Source: Candidatus Brocadiia bacterium (GTDB lineage: Bacteria > Planctomycetota > MHYJ01 > JACQXL01). From it: a stretch of DNA of 8,862 bases. A program made the position numbers and the translations under genes. Shown piece after piece: positions 1-7,149 of the stretch (position 1 is its first letter; each line of letters opens with the position of its first letter). Under the pieces are notes generated by a model that did not search any database, was not told the origin of the DNA, and was given only the letters and a program-made list of their open reading frames with translations. The stretch lies in assembly GCA_020062035.1 (NCBI GenBank), contig JAGUXD010000179.1:1-8862 (forward strand), in the 5' to 3' direction.

Positions 1-214
1 ACTTCCAAATCCGCTTCCAGGACTGCCTTCAGGTCTGCTTCCAACTCCACTTCCAGGACCGCTTATAGGTCTTGTTCCAGGTCTGCTTATAGGACGACTC
101 CCGGTTCCACTTCCAGAACGCCTTCCATGTCCGCTTATAGGTGCGATTTCAAGACCGCTTTCAAGTCCGCTTCTAACTCCGATTTCAAGTCAGATTACAA
201 TACTGGTCCCAATT
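1..214. repeat. Degenerate 12-bp tandem repeat array, about 18 units
   Basis: The sequence keeps a strict 12-bp phase from the window edge to 214, with unit boundaries at 11, 23, 35 and so on to 203. The approximate consensus is CCGCTTCCAGGT. Exact copies are rare; the variants CCGCTTATAGGT (59 and 131) and CCGCTTTCAAGT (155) are typical. No insertion or deletion breaks the phase over 17 complete units. The array continues upstream of the window, so its true length is unknown. Because 12 is divisible by 3, frames stay open by construction: two forward frames and one reverse frame (about 63 codons) lack stops, each reading as a tetrapeptide repeat. An open frame here is therefore not evidence of a gene. 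A repetitive C-terminus of an upstream gene cannot be excluded. The function is unknown. Confidence 0.85.
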
Positions 215-302
215 CCCCCTTATTAAAGGGGGCGAGGGGGTTGTTATCCATTACGGGATCCCGTTATGGACAACCCCCTTTATCTCCCTTTTTTAAGGGG
301 GA
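214..302. repeat. 89-bp imperfect inverted repeat (hairpin or MITE-like element)
   Basis: The element is a near-complete palindrome centred on ACGGGATCCCGT (253-264). Reading outwards, CCAT/ATGG, then GGGGGTTG/CAACCCCC (236-243 with 271-278), then AAAGGG/CTCCCTTT-like arms, and finally TCCCCCTTA/TAAGGGGGA (214-222 with 294-302) pair with few mismatches. One 3-nt bulge (244-246) and a small internal loop near 233-235/279-283 interrupt it. The outer ends TCCCCCTT and AAGGGGGA resemble short intergenic repeats that I recall being common in many bacterial genomes; I cannot check copy number here. It encodes nothing credible. It starts exactly where the 12-bp array stops. A non-autonomous mobile hairpin or a transcript-end structure are both possible; no T-tract follows it on the + strand. 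Confidence 0.8.
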
Positions 303-315
303 TTATTCCACTCGG

Positions 316-334
316 TCCGAAGGACTCCTTCGGA
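316..334. repeat. Short perfect palindrome upstream of smc
   Basis: TCCGAAGGA (316-324) and TCCTTCGGA (326-334) are perfect inverted copies separated by one base. In RNA this gives an 8-bp stem with a 3-nt loop. No run of T follows on either side, so it is not a standard intrinsic terminator. It may be another copy of a dispersed palindromic element or part of the smc leader. Confidence 0.6.
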
Positions 335-416
335 GCTATACCGCAAGAAAAATTACCATAAATCTGCTAAACTTATCTCTCCTAAAAGCCGATAATAGAT
401 GATAAGTTATTACAAT
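335..416 (+). other. smc leader without a clear promoter or Shine-Dalgarno site
   Basis: This is an AT-rich stretch between the last palindrome and smc. GATAAT at 391-396 resembles a -10 element, but I see no acceptable -35 hexamer 16-18 bp upstream of it. There is no AGGAGG-like site in front of either candidate smc start (399 or 417); the nearest purine-rich string is GATAAG at 401-406. Nothing else is recognisable. Confidence 0.4.
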
Positions 417-3400
417 ATGAAATTAGCCAGATTGACATTAGATGGTTTTAAGTCCTTCGGGCATCGTACTGAAATAGGTTTTGATAATGGTATCACGGTC
501 CTGGTTGGTCCTAATGGATGCGGGAAAAGTAATGTCGTTGATGCGATTAAATGGGTTCTTGGTGAGCGCAGTGTAAAGTCTCTTCGCAGTGAAGAGATGC
601 TTGATGTTGTTTTCAACGGTGCCGCAAGCACCAAGCCAGCCGGCTATGCCGAGGTTTCACTTTCATTTACCAATTCTAATGGGCGAGCGACTGGGGCCCC
701 CATCCCTTTAGATTATGAGGAAATTACCATTGCCCGTCGGCTTTATCGCTCCGGCGAGAGCGAATATCTTATCAATAAGCAACCCTGTCGGCTTAAGGAT
801 ATTCGTGAACTCTTTATTGGCACAGGGATTGGAATGGAGTTTTATTCCATTATTGAGCAGGGACGGATTGAGGTGATATTAAGAGGCAGTCCGGCAGAGC
901 GACGCGAACTATTAGATGAAGCAGCCGGGGTCAGTAAATATAAGGCGAAACGACGGGAAAGCGAGGCAAAACTTGAGCGCGTTGAGCAGGATTTAACACG
1001 GCTTCAGGATATCCTCCACGAGGTCAGACGCGGAATTCGCTCTATTAAAATCCAGGCCACAAGAGCCGAAAAATATAAAAATACCCTGGAAGAACTTAAG
1101 ACCAAAAAGACCGAGTTAGCACTCCATACTTTTCACCAATATTATCAAAAACAGTCCGAAATAACGGGCAAACTTTCTGAACTAAAATCTTCCTGTGCAC
1201 AAGTAGATTTAAGACTACGAGAAGTAGAAAATGCTCTTATTGCCACAGATAAAGAGATTCTTCAGATAGATGATAAGATTGCAAACCAGCAAGGTGAACT
1301 GGTCAACTTAAGCGTTCGTTCTTCACAGACCCGCCAGATGATAGAATCAGATACCATCAGGCACAAGGAATTAGTTGCTGATGAAGAAAAGACCAGACAG
1401 AATATCGCGGGCCTTACTCAAAAAGCCATTGAACTTCGCAGTCGTCTTGTTGAAATAATGCAAACTTACGAGGCACTTAAACACGAGGCAGATGTACTTA
1501 GAGAAACCATTGATGAAAAGGATACCCTTTATAAACAGATAAGCGAGGAATTAGAGACACTTATTAAACATACCGAGACCAAACGAAATGAGGTATTTCA
1601 AGCAACTCACAAGAGAGCACAGTATCAAAATGAGATATCTCTTGTCCAGAGCGAGATTAAGGAACTTTCCAATCGCCGTGAAAAGTCAAGCCAACGGCTT
1701 AAAGAGATTAACGACGAGAGCGAAGAGATTAAAGAGAATAAGACAAAATTAGAAGCCACTTATAAAGAGATTGCTAATCGGGTCAATAAATTAAAAGAAG
1801 AAATCGCGCATCGGGAACTTGTTATTAAGGCACTGAAGAACGACCTGGCGACTCTTAACAACGAAATAGGCATTGCAAAAGAGGAATTTAACAGAGCGGA
1901 GTCCCGTAAAGATGCATTAGAGGATCTAGAGAGCCATTATGAAGGATGCTCAAACGGCACAAAGGCAGTCTTAACTGCTAAAGCGAATATTTCAGACGGT
2001 ATCTATGGGCTTGTGGCTGATATTATTATAATAAGACCTGAATATGCCAATGCCGCAGAGGCCGGCTTAAAAGGGCTATCTGACGCAGTCATTGTCAAAT
2101 CACAGGAGGATGCACTAAAAGTCATCCGGTTTGTGAAAGACAATCAAAAAGGACGTATCAGCGTTATTATTTTAGAGAAACTCAAGGAATTCTCTTTACG
2201 GGCGCCTCTTGTCTCTCATCCCCAGATAAATTCTATTGTCGGCTATGCAGATAATATTATTCAAGAGATAAAATTAGACAATGTTTCAGGCCAAACCAAG
2301 TCTGCTTTGGCAAGGTTCTTACTTGGCAATTATCTTCTGGTTGATACTTTAGAGACCGCTAAACGGGTTCTTGAAGAGCGTCTTTATAACGGTTCTATTC
2401 TTACTCTACAAGGTGAAATTATTTCATCAGATGGTTTTATGGCCGGCGGCTCGCAGGAAGCCGCATCCGGGCTTATCATCAGAAAAACCGAACTTCGTTA
2501 TCTTCAGGATAAAGTCCTCTCTTTATCAGAACAACTCAAAAATTTAGAACTGCTCCAGAGCGACAAACAAGCAGAGATAGAAACCGAAGAAGTAAAAGCC
2601 CAGAACATCAGAAACGCAATTTATGATGCTAAAATTGAAGCAATAGAAACAGAAAAATCCATCTCGGAAATAGAGCGTCGGCTTTCTATTATCTATAAGG
2701 AAATAGAAATACACAATTTAGAAAAAGCACAAGTAGAAGCACAAATCGCTTTGCTTTCTGAAAAAGCCGTTACCATCGCTACTGTCATCAAGGAGTTGGA
2801 GGGCTCTATTAGCCGGCTCTCGGCAGAGATTGAGCAGATAAATAACTCCGGAAACGAATATCTCCAGAAAAAACAATCTGTAGAAATAGAACTCACGGAA
2901 TTAAAGATAAAACAGGCAAAGACACTTTCTAATAAAGAGCACTGCTTATCCCAGCAATCGCAATTAAACAGCGATATTTCTCAATTAGAACAGACCCTGG
3001 ATTCTTTAGTTCGGTCTCTTGAAGAGATAAAAAATCGGGTTTCTGAATTATCTTATAAGATTGAGTCAGATGAGATATTGTTGAAAGACCTCGTTCGCGA
3101 ACAGGGGAAAACCCAGGAAGTAATCAGTTCTCTTAAGGAGAATCTACAGGTCGCGAAAAATAACTTCGCAGAGCAGAAATCCGAAGAAGAGCGAGTCCTG
3201 TCAGAAATCCAGCGCATCCAGAAACAGATACAGGAATTGAGTTTTACAGAGAGAGAATGTTCGCTTTTGATAGACAATCTCTGCGAGAAACATAAAGAAG
3301 AAACCTCGGTCTCTTTACGAGAATTGTATTTATCATATCACCCACAGTCCCGCCTGGGCGGGACACCTGAAGCCGGAGATACTGATTCATCGGAGAATTA

Positions 3401-4169
3401 TGAGCAAATAAGCGCATCCATTGAGGAACTCAAAAAGCGATTATCTGAGATGTCAGATGGTGTAAATCTTTCTGCTATAGATGAGTTAAAGTCATTAGAA
3501 GAGCGCAATCAGTTTTTATCTCGTCAGGAACAGGATTTGATTAAGGCAAGAGACGACCTGCGGGATTTTATCCGCAAGACCAATCGCGAATGCAAAGAAC
3601 GATTTGAGAAGACCTTTGAACAGGTAAATGAAAACTTCAATCATCTCTTCAGAAAACTATTCGGTGGCGGAAAGGCAGAGTTGGTATTGGAAAAACCACA
3701 ATTAGTGGCAAGACCAGAAGCGACGACTAATCAACCATGCCAGGAAGATACCACAGAAACAACGAGCCAGAGTGAACCAAAGGAGCTATTAGAATACGGA
3801 ATAGAAATCATCGCAAAGCCACCGGGCAAAGAGCCGACTTCTATATGTCTTCTTTCAGGAGGTGAAAAGGCATTGACTGCCCTGGCACTTGTGATGGCAA
3901 TCTTCAAATTCCAGCCAAGTCCTTTCTGTATTCTGGACGAGGCGGATTCCACTCTGGATGAAAACAATGTTGACCGATTCTGTGGCCTGGTAAAAGAATT
4001 CGCTTTAACAACACAGTTTGTGGTGATTACTCATAATAAAAAGACAATGCTTGCTGGTGATGTGCTTTATGGTTTGACAATGCCTACGCCGGGTATCTCC
4101 AGAAAAATATCAGTAAAGATGGATGAGGTGGACAAATTTATCTCGCTCAACGCATGTTCAGACGGTTAA
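417..4169 (+). CDS. smc: Chromosome segregation ATPase SMC
   Basis: Structural maintenance of chromosomes protein: an ATP-driven, DNA-entrapping dimer that normally works with ScpA and ScpB (neither is in this window) to compact and separate sister chromosomes. Numbered from 417, the N-terminal head has Walker A GPNGCGKS (31-38) and Q-loop Q148. Long coiled coil follows to about 520. The hinge spans about 525-690 and ends in GFMAGGS. The returning coiled coil is followed by the C-terminal head, with VNLSAIDEL (from 1016), FGGG (1082-1085), signature LSGGEK (1146-1151), Walker B CILDEAD with catalytic E1175, and switch H1206. At 1250 residues it is longer than the usual 1150-1200, largely because of extra segments at about 973-997 and 1098-1125. 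I chose ATG 417 because MKLARLTLDGFKSF matches the family N-terminus; an in-frame ATG at 399 would add six residues. It converges on and overlaps the pseudouridine synthase gene by 23 bp. Confidence 0.97.
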   Translation: MKLARLTLDGFKSFGHRTEIGFDNGITVLVGPNGCGKSNVVDAIKWVLGERSVKSLRSEEMLDVVFNGAASTKPAGYAEVSLSFTNSNGRATGAPIPLDYEEITIARRLYRSGESEYLINKQPCRLKDIRELFIGTGIGMEFYSIIEQGRIEVILRGSPAERRELLDEAAGVSKYKAKRRESEAKLERVEQDLTRLQDILHEVRRGIRSIKIQATRAEKYKNTLEELKTKKTELALHTFHQYYQKQSEITGKLSELKSSCAQVDLRLREVENALIATDKEILQIDDKIANQQGELVNLSVRSSQTRQMIESDTIRHKELVADEEKTRQNIAGLTQKAIELRSRLVEIMQTYEALKHEADVLRETIDEKDTLYKQISEELETLIKHTETKRNEVFQATHKRAQYQNEISLVQSEIKELSNRREKSSQRLKEINDESEEIKENKTKLEATYKEIANRVNKLKEEIAHRELVIKALKNDLATLNNEIGIAKEEFNRAESRKDALEDLESHYEGCSNGTKAVLTAKANISDGIYGLVADIIIIRPEYANAAEAGLKGLSDAVIVKSQEDALKVIRFVKDNQKGRISVIILEKLKEFSLRAPLVSHPQINSIVGYADNIIQEIKLDNVSGQTKSALARFLLGNYLLVDTLETAKRVLEERLYNGSILTLQGEIISSDGFMAGGSQEAASGLIIRKTELRYLQDKVLSLSEQLKNLELLQSDKQAEIETEEVKAQNIRNAIYDAKIEAIETEKSISEIERRLSIIYKEIEIHNLEKAQVEAQIALLSEKAVTIATVIKELEGSISRLSAEIEQINNSGNEYLQKKQSVEIELTELKIKQAKTLSNKEHCLSQQSQLNSDISQLEQTLDSLVRSLEEIKNRVSELSYKIESDEILLKDLVREQGKTQEVISSLKENLQVAKNNFAEQKSEEERVLSEIQRIQKQIQELSFTERECSLLIDNLCEKHKEETSVSLRELYLSYHPQSRLGGTPEAGDTDSSENYEQISASIEELKKRLSEMSDGVNLSAIDELKSLEERNQFLSRQEQDLIKARDDLRDFIRKTNRECKERFEKTFEQVNENFNHLFRKLFGGGKAELVLEKPQLVARPEATTNQPCQEDTTETTSQSEPKELLEYGIEIIAKPPGKEPTSICLLSGGEKALTALALVMAIFKFQPSPFCILDEADSTLDENNVDRFCGLVKEFALTTQFVVITHNKKTMLAGDVLYGLTMPTPGISRKISVKMDEVDKFISLNACSDG
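3347..3364. repeat. GC-rich palindrome inside the smc reading frame
   Basis: GTCCCGCC (3347-3354) and GGCGGGAC (3357-3364) are perfect inverted copies around TG. It is locally much more GC-rich than the flanking smc sequence. It lies within the segment encoding about residues 973-997 (SYHPQSRLGGTPEAGD and onwards), which is rich in Pro, Gly, Ser and Asp and so interrupts the C-terminal coiled coil. This resembles in-frame palindromic element insertion as described for Rickettsia palindromic elements, but the homology of this sequence to any named family is unverified. Confidence 0.7.
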
Positions 4170-4923
4170 AAATACCATTCCCTGATGGGCTACCCCAATG
4201 GAGTGGCTTTCGGGGAGCCGAGTCAGCCCATCGGCTTATGTGCTGGTAGTGAATCTGACGATATTGACCAGGCTTGAGATTGCCTAAATAAAGATTACCT
4301 ATCTGAAGCCGTTTCAGTTGTTTAACAGGATAAGAGAACCTCGCAAAGAGCCGACGAACCTCTCTTTTTTTGCCTTCTGTTAAAGTAATTAACATAGATG
4401 TAAAATCTCTTGAGCGTTTGAGAATCTTGATTTTACTTTTAGTTGTCTTACCTTCGGAAAGCCAAACTCCTTTCTGGATTCGCTCAAGTGCATTAGCGTC
4501 AAGATAACCTTTTACCACAACTAAATATGTCTTAGGCACCTGAAAACTCGGATGGCTGAGTTTCTGACACAATTCGCCGTCATTAGTTACAATAATCAAA
4601 CCCTCTGAATCTTTATCTAATCTTCCTATTGTATAAAGACGATTGTGGGTTTTAATCAGGTCTATCACACGCGGTTCTTGAAAAGAGGCATTTGTGCAAA
4701 CATAACCCTTGGGTTTATTAACAATATAATACACCTTGGGCTCTGGTTTCAGGAGTCGGCCTTCGTAATAAACCTTATCTTTTTGGAGGTCAATTAAAAA
4801 GCCATCTTCAGTAATGGTCCGGTTATTCACCCTGATTTTACCATTGCGAATAAGTTCTTCGCTATGTCTTCGTGAAGCAATACCGCAACGGGCTAAAAAC
4901 TTATGTAGCCGAATCTGATTCAT
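4147..4923 (-). CDS. rluB: RsuA/RluB-family rRNA pseudouridine synthase
   Basis: This enzyme isomerises a specific uridine in ribosomal RNA to pseudouridine; family members act on 23S (RluB) or 16S (RsuA) rRNA, and I cannot tell the target from sequence. The N-terminal S4 RNA-binding domain (about 4-50, IRLHKFLARCGIASRR) precedes the catalytic domain. That domain has the GRLD motif (100-103, catalytic D103) followed by GLIIVTNDGEL, and the conserved EGKKREVRRLF at 183-193. The core appears to end near residue 225. The last ~33 residues, rich in Trp, Pro, Gly and Arg, are an extension encoded partly by a palindrome. The start is ATG 4923, which shares its A with the pyrC stop (TAATG) and so suggests translational coupling. 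The frame stays open upstream to 4998, but those residues do not look like the family. The 258-residue length is normal. The family assignment is firm; the symbol is less so. Confidence 0.92.
   Translation of the reverse strand: MNQIRLHKFLARCGIASRRHSEELIRNGKIRVNNRTITEDGFLIDLQKDKVYYEGRLLKPEPKVYYIVNKPKGYVCTNASFQEPRVIDLIKTHNRLYTIGRLDKDSEGLIIVTNDGELCQKLSHPSFQVPKTYLVVVKGYLDANALERIQKGVWLSEGKTTKSKIKILKRSRDFTSMLITLTEGKKREVRRLFARFSYPVKQLKRLQIGNLYLGNLKPGQYRQIHYQHISRWADSAPRKPLHWGSPSGNGIFNRLNMR
4182..4234. repeat. Palindromic element at the smc/rluB convergence
   Basis: GATGGGCT (4184-4191) and AGCCCATC (4225-4232) are perfect inverted copies, extended by one wobble pair and one C-G pair to 4182/4234. 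Inside, CCCC (4193-4196) can pair with GGGG (4212-4215), or GGCT (4205-4208) with AGCC (4216-4219). It lies wholly within the 3' end of rluB and just beyond the smc stop. On the minus strand a T5 tract (complement of 4168-4172) follows about 9 nt after the stem, so it could act as a weak terminator for the pyr operon. On the + strand no T-run follows. Confidence 0.55.
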
Positions 4924-6200
4924 TATGGTAAAATAACCTGACCTTTGACAATAGTGTGGACTGCTTTGCCTTTTACTTTCCAACCGGCAAATGGGCAATT
5001 TCGGCTCTTGGATTTGAATGTTGACGGGTCAATCTCCCAGTTCTTATTCAGGTCTATCACGGTAATATCCGCATCAGCACCAACTGATAATGTTCCTTTT
5101 GGTATGCCTAAAATTTGTGCTGGCTTCACTGTTAACGCCTCTATCATCCTGTTTAATGTGATTACCTTTTTGAGGACAAGTTCAGTAAGGATAACACCGA
5201 GCAACGATTCCATTCCAATCATTCCAAAGGGTGCGATATTAAACTCTACATCCTTCTCTTCTTCTGAATGCGGCGCATGGTCTGAGACAATCGCATCTAT
5301 GGCGCCGTCTTTAAGTGCTTCCCTGAGTGCTTGAACATCCGTTTTAGTCCTTAATGGTGGATTGACTTTGTAATTAGTATCAAAATTGCTTGTCCTGATA
5401 TAATCATCAGTAAGAATAAGATGATGCGGTGTAACCTCTGCGGTAACATTGATGCTTTCTTCTTTGGCTCGCCTTACAAGTTCCACTGATTTTTTAGTAG
5501 TGATATGTGCGATATGTAATCTTCCTTGTGTCAGTTTAGCAAGTGTAATATCCCGATAGACCATAATTTCTTCTGCGACCGCAGGTATGCCGCTCAGTCC
5601 AAGAACCGTAGAGATATAACCCTCGTTCATCACGCCATCGCGGACCAAATCAGTATCCTCGCAGTGATTAATGATGGGCTTATTAAACATCCTGCTGTAT
5701 TCTAAGGCGCGGCGCATCACCTCGGAGTTCTTAATCGACTCCCCATCATCAGAAAATCCGACTGCCCCACCGCGATATAACTGCCCCATCTCAGAAATTT
5801 CCTCTCCTTTTCTACCTTTGGTAACCGCGCCGATTGCAAATACATTTGACTTGCCGGCTCGTTTTGCCTGCAGATACACAAACTCGGCTAATGCCTCATT
5901 ATCTATGGCAGGGTCAGTATTAGGCATACAGGCAACAGATGTAAATCCACCATTTATTGCGGCAGAGACACCTGAGGTAATCGTTTCTTCATCTTCTTTA
6001 CCCGGCTCTCGCAGATGCACATGCATATCAATCAAGCCAGGGGTAACTATTAGCCCTTTGGTATCTAATGTTCTGTCGGCTTTAGATATTTGTGAGCCAA
6101 CTGATTTAATCTTACCGTCCTGAATAAAAATATTAGTAACTTTATCAATCTTATTAGCCGGGTCAATCACCCTGCCGTTTTTAATAAGTAATGTAGTCAT
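4923..6200 (-). CDS. pyrC: Dihydroorotase (class I)
   Basis: This zinc amidohydrolase interconverts N-carbamoyl-L-aspartate and dihydroorotate, the third step of de novo pyrimidine synthesis, in the cytoplasm. The 425-residue protein has the amidohydrolase layout. Metal ligands are H60 and H62 in DMHVHLREPG, then the FSDDG aspartates (151-152), H179 in NHCED and H232 in AHIT. Catalytic D307 lies in SDHAPH. The positions match the Aquifex-type enzyme, which uses an aspartate where other dihydroorotases have a carboxylated lysine. PNTDPA (93-98) and NPPLR (280-284) are also typical. I chose ATG 6200 because TTLLIKNGRVIDP begins the family N-terminus. The ORF remains open to 6266, but that stretch overlaps pyrB in another frame. 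It starts one base after the pyrB stop, with no Shine-Dalgarno site, so it is probably coupled to pyrB. Confidence 0.97.
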   Translation of the reverse strand: MTTLLIKNGRVIDPANKIDKVTNIFIQDGKIKSVGSQISKADRTLDTKGLIVTPGLIDMHVHLREPGKEDEETITSGVSAAINGGFTSVACMPNTDPAIDNEALAEFVYLQAKRAGKSNVFAIGAVTKGRKGEEISEMGQLYRGGAVGFSDDGESIKNSEVMRRALEYSRMFNKPIINHCEDTDLVRDGVMNEGYISTVLGLSGIPAVAEEIMVYRDITLAKLTQGRLHIAHITTKKSVELVRRAKEESINVTAEVTPHHLILTDDYIRTSNFDTNYKVNPPLRTKTDVQALREALKDGAIDAIVSDHAPHSEEEKDVEFNIAPFGMIGMESLLGVILTELVLKKVITLNRMIEALTVKPAQILGIPKGTLSVGADADITVIDLNKNWEIDPSTFKSKSRNCPFAGWKVKGKAVHTIVKGQVILP

Positions 6201-6201
6201 A

Positions 6202-7149
6202 TTATTCGCTAATAGCGGTTTTAACCAGATACAAAATTGCCATTCTAATTGCCAGGCCATTGGCAACCTGTTCTAATATTACTGAGTGTTTGCCGTCAGC
6301 CACATCCGGAGTAATTTCCACGCCGCGGTTAATCGGACCCGGATGCATAATCAAGACATCTTCTTTGGCTCTCTTTAGCCGTTCTGAATTTATGCCGAAT
6401 AAACGGGCGTATTCGCGCACCGTCGGGAAAAATTTACTTCGTTGCCTTTCTAATTGAATCCGTAAAATATTTATCACATCAATCTCTGGTATTACAGCAT
6501 CAAGGTCATAAGAGACCCGCACACCCAAATCACGGATATGCTCTGGTATCAAAGTAGGAGGACCTACTGCAATCACCTCTGCGCCCAACTTAGTCAGACC
6601 CCAGATATTACTTCTGGCTACCCGGCTATGGAGGATGTCGCCGACGACCGCGACCTTAAGCCCTTTGATTTCCCCTTTTTTCTGCCGTATCGTGAAGATG
6701 TCAAGTAATCCCTGGCTCGGATGCTCATGTGCTCCGTCGCCCGCATTTATCACACTTGCATTAATTATCCTCGAGAGCATATGTGCCGTGCCCGGTGCGG
6801 TATGACGAATAATTACAATATCAACGCCCATCGCTTCTATGTTTCTGGCAGTGTCCTTGACCGTTTCGCCTTTAGAAAGCGAACTTAGGGAAGGTGAAAA
6901 ATCAACAATATCAGCGCTGAGCCGTTTCGCGGCTAATGAAAATGACATCCTCGTGCGCGTACTCGGCTCAACAAACATATTGACCACAACCTTGCCGCGC
7001 AGGGTCGGAACCTTTTTGATATTGCGTCTGGAGACCTCCTTAAACGATTCACCAGTATCAAGAATATGTGTAATCTCTTGGGCTGTTAAATATTCCAACC
7101 CTAAAAGATGCTTATGTCCCCAGACAAATCCTTTCTTTTCACTTTTCAT
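6202..7149 (-). CDS. pyrB: Aspartate carbamoyltransferase catalytic subunit
   Basis: Condenses carbamoyl phosphate with L-aspartate to give N-carbamoyl-L-aspartate, the committed step of pyrimidine synthesis. The 315-residue length is normal for the catalytic chain. The carbamoyl-phosphate loop [12 protein letters not shown] (59-70, STRTR at 63-67) and the mobile-loop lysine in SKGET (K93) are present. So are RHTAPG (115-120), HPSQ (143-146) for carbamoyl-phosphate contacts, HSRVARS (174-180) and the [11 protein letters not shown] loop (269-279). No pyrI regulatory-chain gene is present in the window. The ATG at 7149 overlaps the pyrR stop by 4 nt (ATGA). Direct adjacency to an Aquifex-like pyrC suggests, by inference, that the two proteins may assemble into a joint ATCase-dihydroorotase particle. 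Confidence 0.97.
   Translation of the reverse strand: MKSEKKGFVWGHKHLLGLEYLTAQEITHILDTGESFKEVSRRNIKKVPTLRGKVVVNMFVEPSTRTRMSFSLAAKRLSADIVDFSPSLSSLSKGETVKDTARNIEAMGVDIVIIRHTAPGTAHMLSRIINASVINAGDGAHEHPSQGLLDIFTIRQKKGEIKGLKVAVVGDILHSRVARSNIWGLTKLGAEVIAVGPPTLIPEHIRDLGVRVSYDLDAVIPEIDVINILRIQLERQRSKFFPTVREYARLFGINSERLKRAKEDVLIMHPGPINRGVEITPDVADGKHSVILEQVANGLAIRMAILYLVKTAISE

Noticed and set aside
1..214. CRISPR array
   Set aside because: The period is only 12 bp, with no unique spacers and no cas genes.
127..402. Small + strand reading frame of 91 codons before smc
   Set aside because: It begins inside the tandem array and continues through the hairpin element. The array cannot contain in-phase stops, and translated products of such hairpin repeats are typical spurious ORFs. 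No start signal and no recognisable domain.
4924..4998. N-terminal extension of the pseudouridine synthase frame
   Set aside because: These residues lie within pyrC in another frame and do not match the S4-domain N-terminus, which begins at ATG 4923.
4945..6123. Antisense reading frames opposite pyrC (and similar ones opposite smc, pyrB, pyrR and uvrB)
   Set aside because: They are shadows of well-conserved genes with no domain features or start signals of their own.
6201..6266. N-terminal extension of the dihydroorotase frame
   Set aside because: It overlaps the pyrB 3' end and lacks family similarity; ATG 6200 gives the canonical start one base after the pyrB stop.
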